From a virus: a stretch of DNA of 30,946 nt. This document shows positions 30,454 to 30,946 of the stretch, in pieces (position 1 is the first letter of the stretch; each line of letters opens with the position of its first letter). The position numbers were made by a program, and so were the translations under genes. Below the pieces are notes generated by a model, which saw only the letters and a list, made by a program, of their open reading frames with translations, ran no database searches and was not told where the DNA came from. Where the stretch lies: IMG/VR virus record IMGVR_UViG_3300010392_000309, positions 1 to 30,946 of that record. One strand, 5' to 3'.

Positions 30454-30944
30454 TGTCTGCTCAAAAAGCTTTATACAACTACCACGCTAAACAGCTGCCA
30501 AAGAGTGGTAAGCCTAAGAAAAAAAACCAAAAGCCTGAAAAGTATGTAGAGAAGACTTGCCTTAAGTGGATGCGTGAACATGGTTTTAACGTTGACATTA
30601 TAGAGGCTAAGGGTGGTTATAATAACCAGTATGGAGTAATAGCAGTAAAGGCAGGTTTTAGTGACTGTGTTGGAAATGACAATTTGGGACGCGCATGTTT
30701 TGTTGAGTTCAAAGCTAAAGGAAGGCGCTCTAATGTTTCTGAGATACAGCGCCAATTCTTACTTAGTAAAATTTCTACTAACACTTTCGCTGTTGTTACT
30801 GACTGTGTTGAGCATCTATCTAATAGCTATAATATTTGGTGTGGCCTATACGATTACGGAAAGTATAAACGTGCTAGAGAGTTTCTTATGAGCATCCTTC
30901 CAAAGTCAAAGACGCCAGAAGATGATGGTAAGCCCTTATTCTAG
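30453..30944 (+). CDS. VRR-NUC-type (PD-(D/E)xK) nuclease
   Basis: A 163-residue protein from ATG 30453, overlapping the previous stop (TAATG). A basic N-terminus precedes the helix YVEKTCLKWMREHG. The nuclease core follows: GFSDC (Asp of the first motif), FVEFKAKGRRS (E-x-K) and SEIQRQFLL (Gln of the VRR-NUC signature). The family includes phage structure-selective endonucleases and Holliday-junction-type enzymes, so a role in replication, recombination or packaging is likely. Complete; the TAG is at 30942-30944, just before the window end. Confidence 0.8.
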   Translation: MSAQKALYNYHAKQLPKSGKPKKKNQKPEKYVEKTCLKWMREHGFNVDIIEAKGGYNNQYGVIAVKAGFSDCVGNDNLGRACFVEFKAKGRRSNVSEIQRQFLLSKISTNTFAVVTDCVEHLSNSYNIWCGLYDYGKYKRAREFLMSILPKSKTPEDDGKPLF

Positions 30945-30946
30945 GG

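Overview
The window is a near-complete virion-morphogenesis half of a tailed double-stranded DNA bacteriophage, most likely a siphovirus. The evidence is the ordered set terminase, portal, scaffold, major capsid protein, connector genes, tail tube, frameshifted tail-assembly chaperone, 1031-residue tape measure, distal tail, fibre, tail hub and a glycine-rich adhesin. There is no sheath or baseplate-wedge gene, so a long non-contractile tail is inferred. DNA is AT-rich, coding density is very high, and start and stop codons overlap constantly. All genes but one run on the + strand. A phage-encoded lipoprotein with a clear lipobox fits a diderm (Gram-negative) host but does not prove one. I cannot name the host. 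No integrase, replication gene, endolysin, tRNA or CRISPR array was seen, so the replication and lysis half must lie outside.

Layout. 1-1658: a string of small genes (a 5'-truncated membrane protein, a Cys-rich protein and four small unknowns). 1655-1770: a sigma70-like promoter, a leader of about 80 nt and a strong intrinsic terminator, read here as a candidate small RNA. 1780-2037 and 2021-2323: a convergent pair containing the only minus-strand gene. 2324-2425: a divergent control region with a 16-bp direct repeat of 21-bp period. 2426-5393: metallophosphoesterase, HNH nuclease, two small genes and a DNA methyltransferase. 5386-9748: terminase small and large subunits, portal and two head-completion-like genes. 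9767-11385: scaffold, major capsid protein and terminator. 11398-15105: a run of small virion-type genes, two of which share a beta-sandwich domain. 15105-17183: connector, tail terminator, tail tube and terminator. 17203-30453: tail chaperones (-1 frameshift), tape measure, distal tail, large fibre, a block of small membrane/coiled-coil proteins plus the lipoprotein, tail hub and glycine-rich adhesin. 30453-30944: a VRR-NUC-type nuclease.

The most notable observation is at 1655-1770. The 20-nt loop of the terminator hairpin contains a 14-nt stretch (1735-1748) that is the exact reverse complement of the ribosome-binding site of the gene at 1201. It also matches the ribosome-binding sites of the genes at 845 and 1428 with one and two mismatches in the same 14-nt window. 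These three genes share an almost identical 17-nt start cassette (AAAGGCGGTAA..AATG) that departs from the AAGGAGG sites used by the capsid and tail-tube genes. This looks like a phage small RNA, or an operon-tail element, that represses a small regulon by masking Shine-Dalgarno sites. The promoter, the RNA and its action are predictions from sequence alone.
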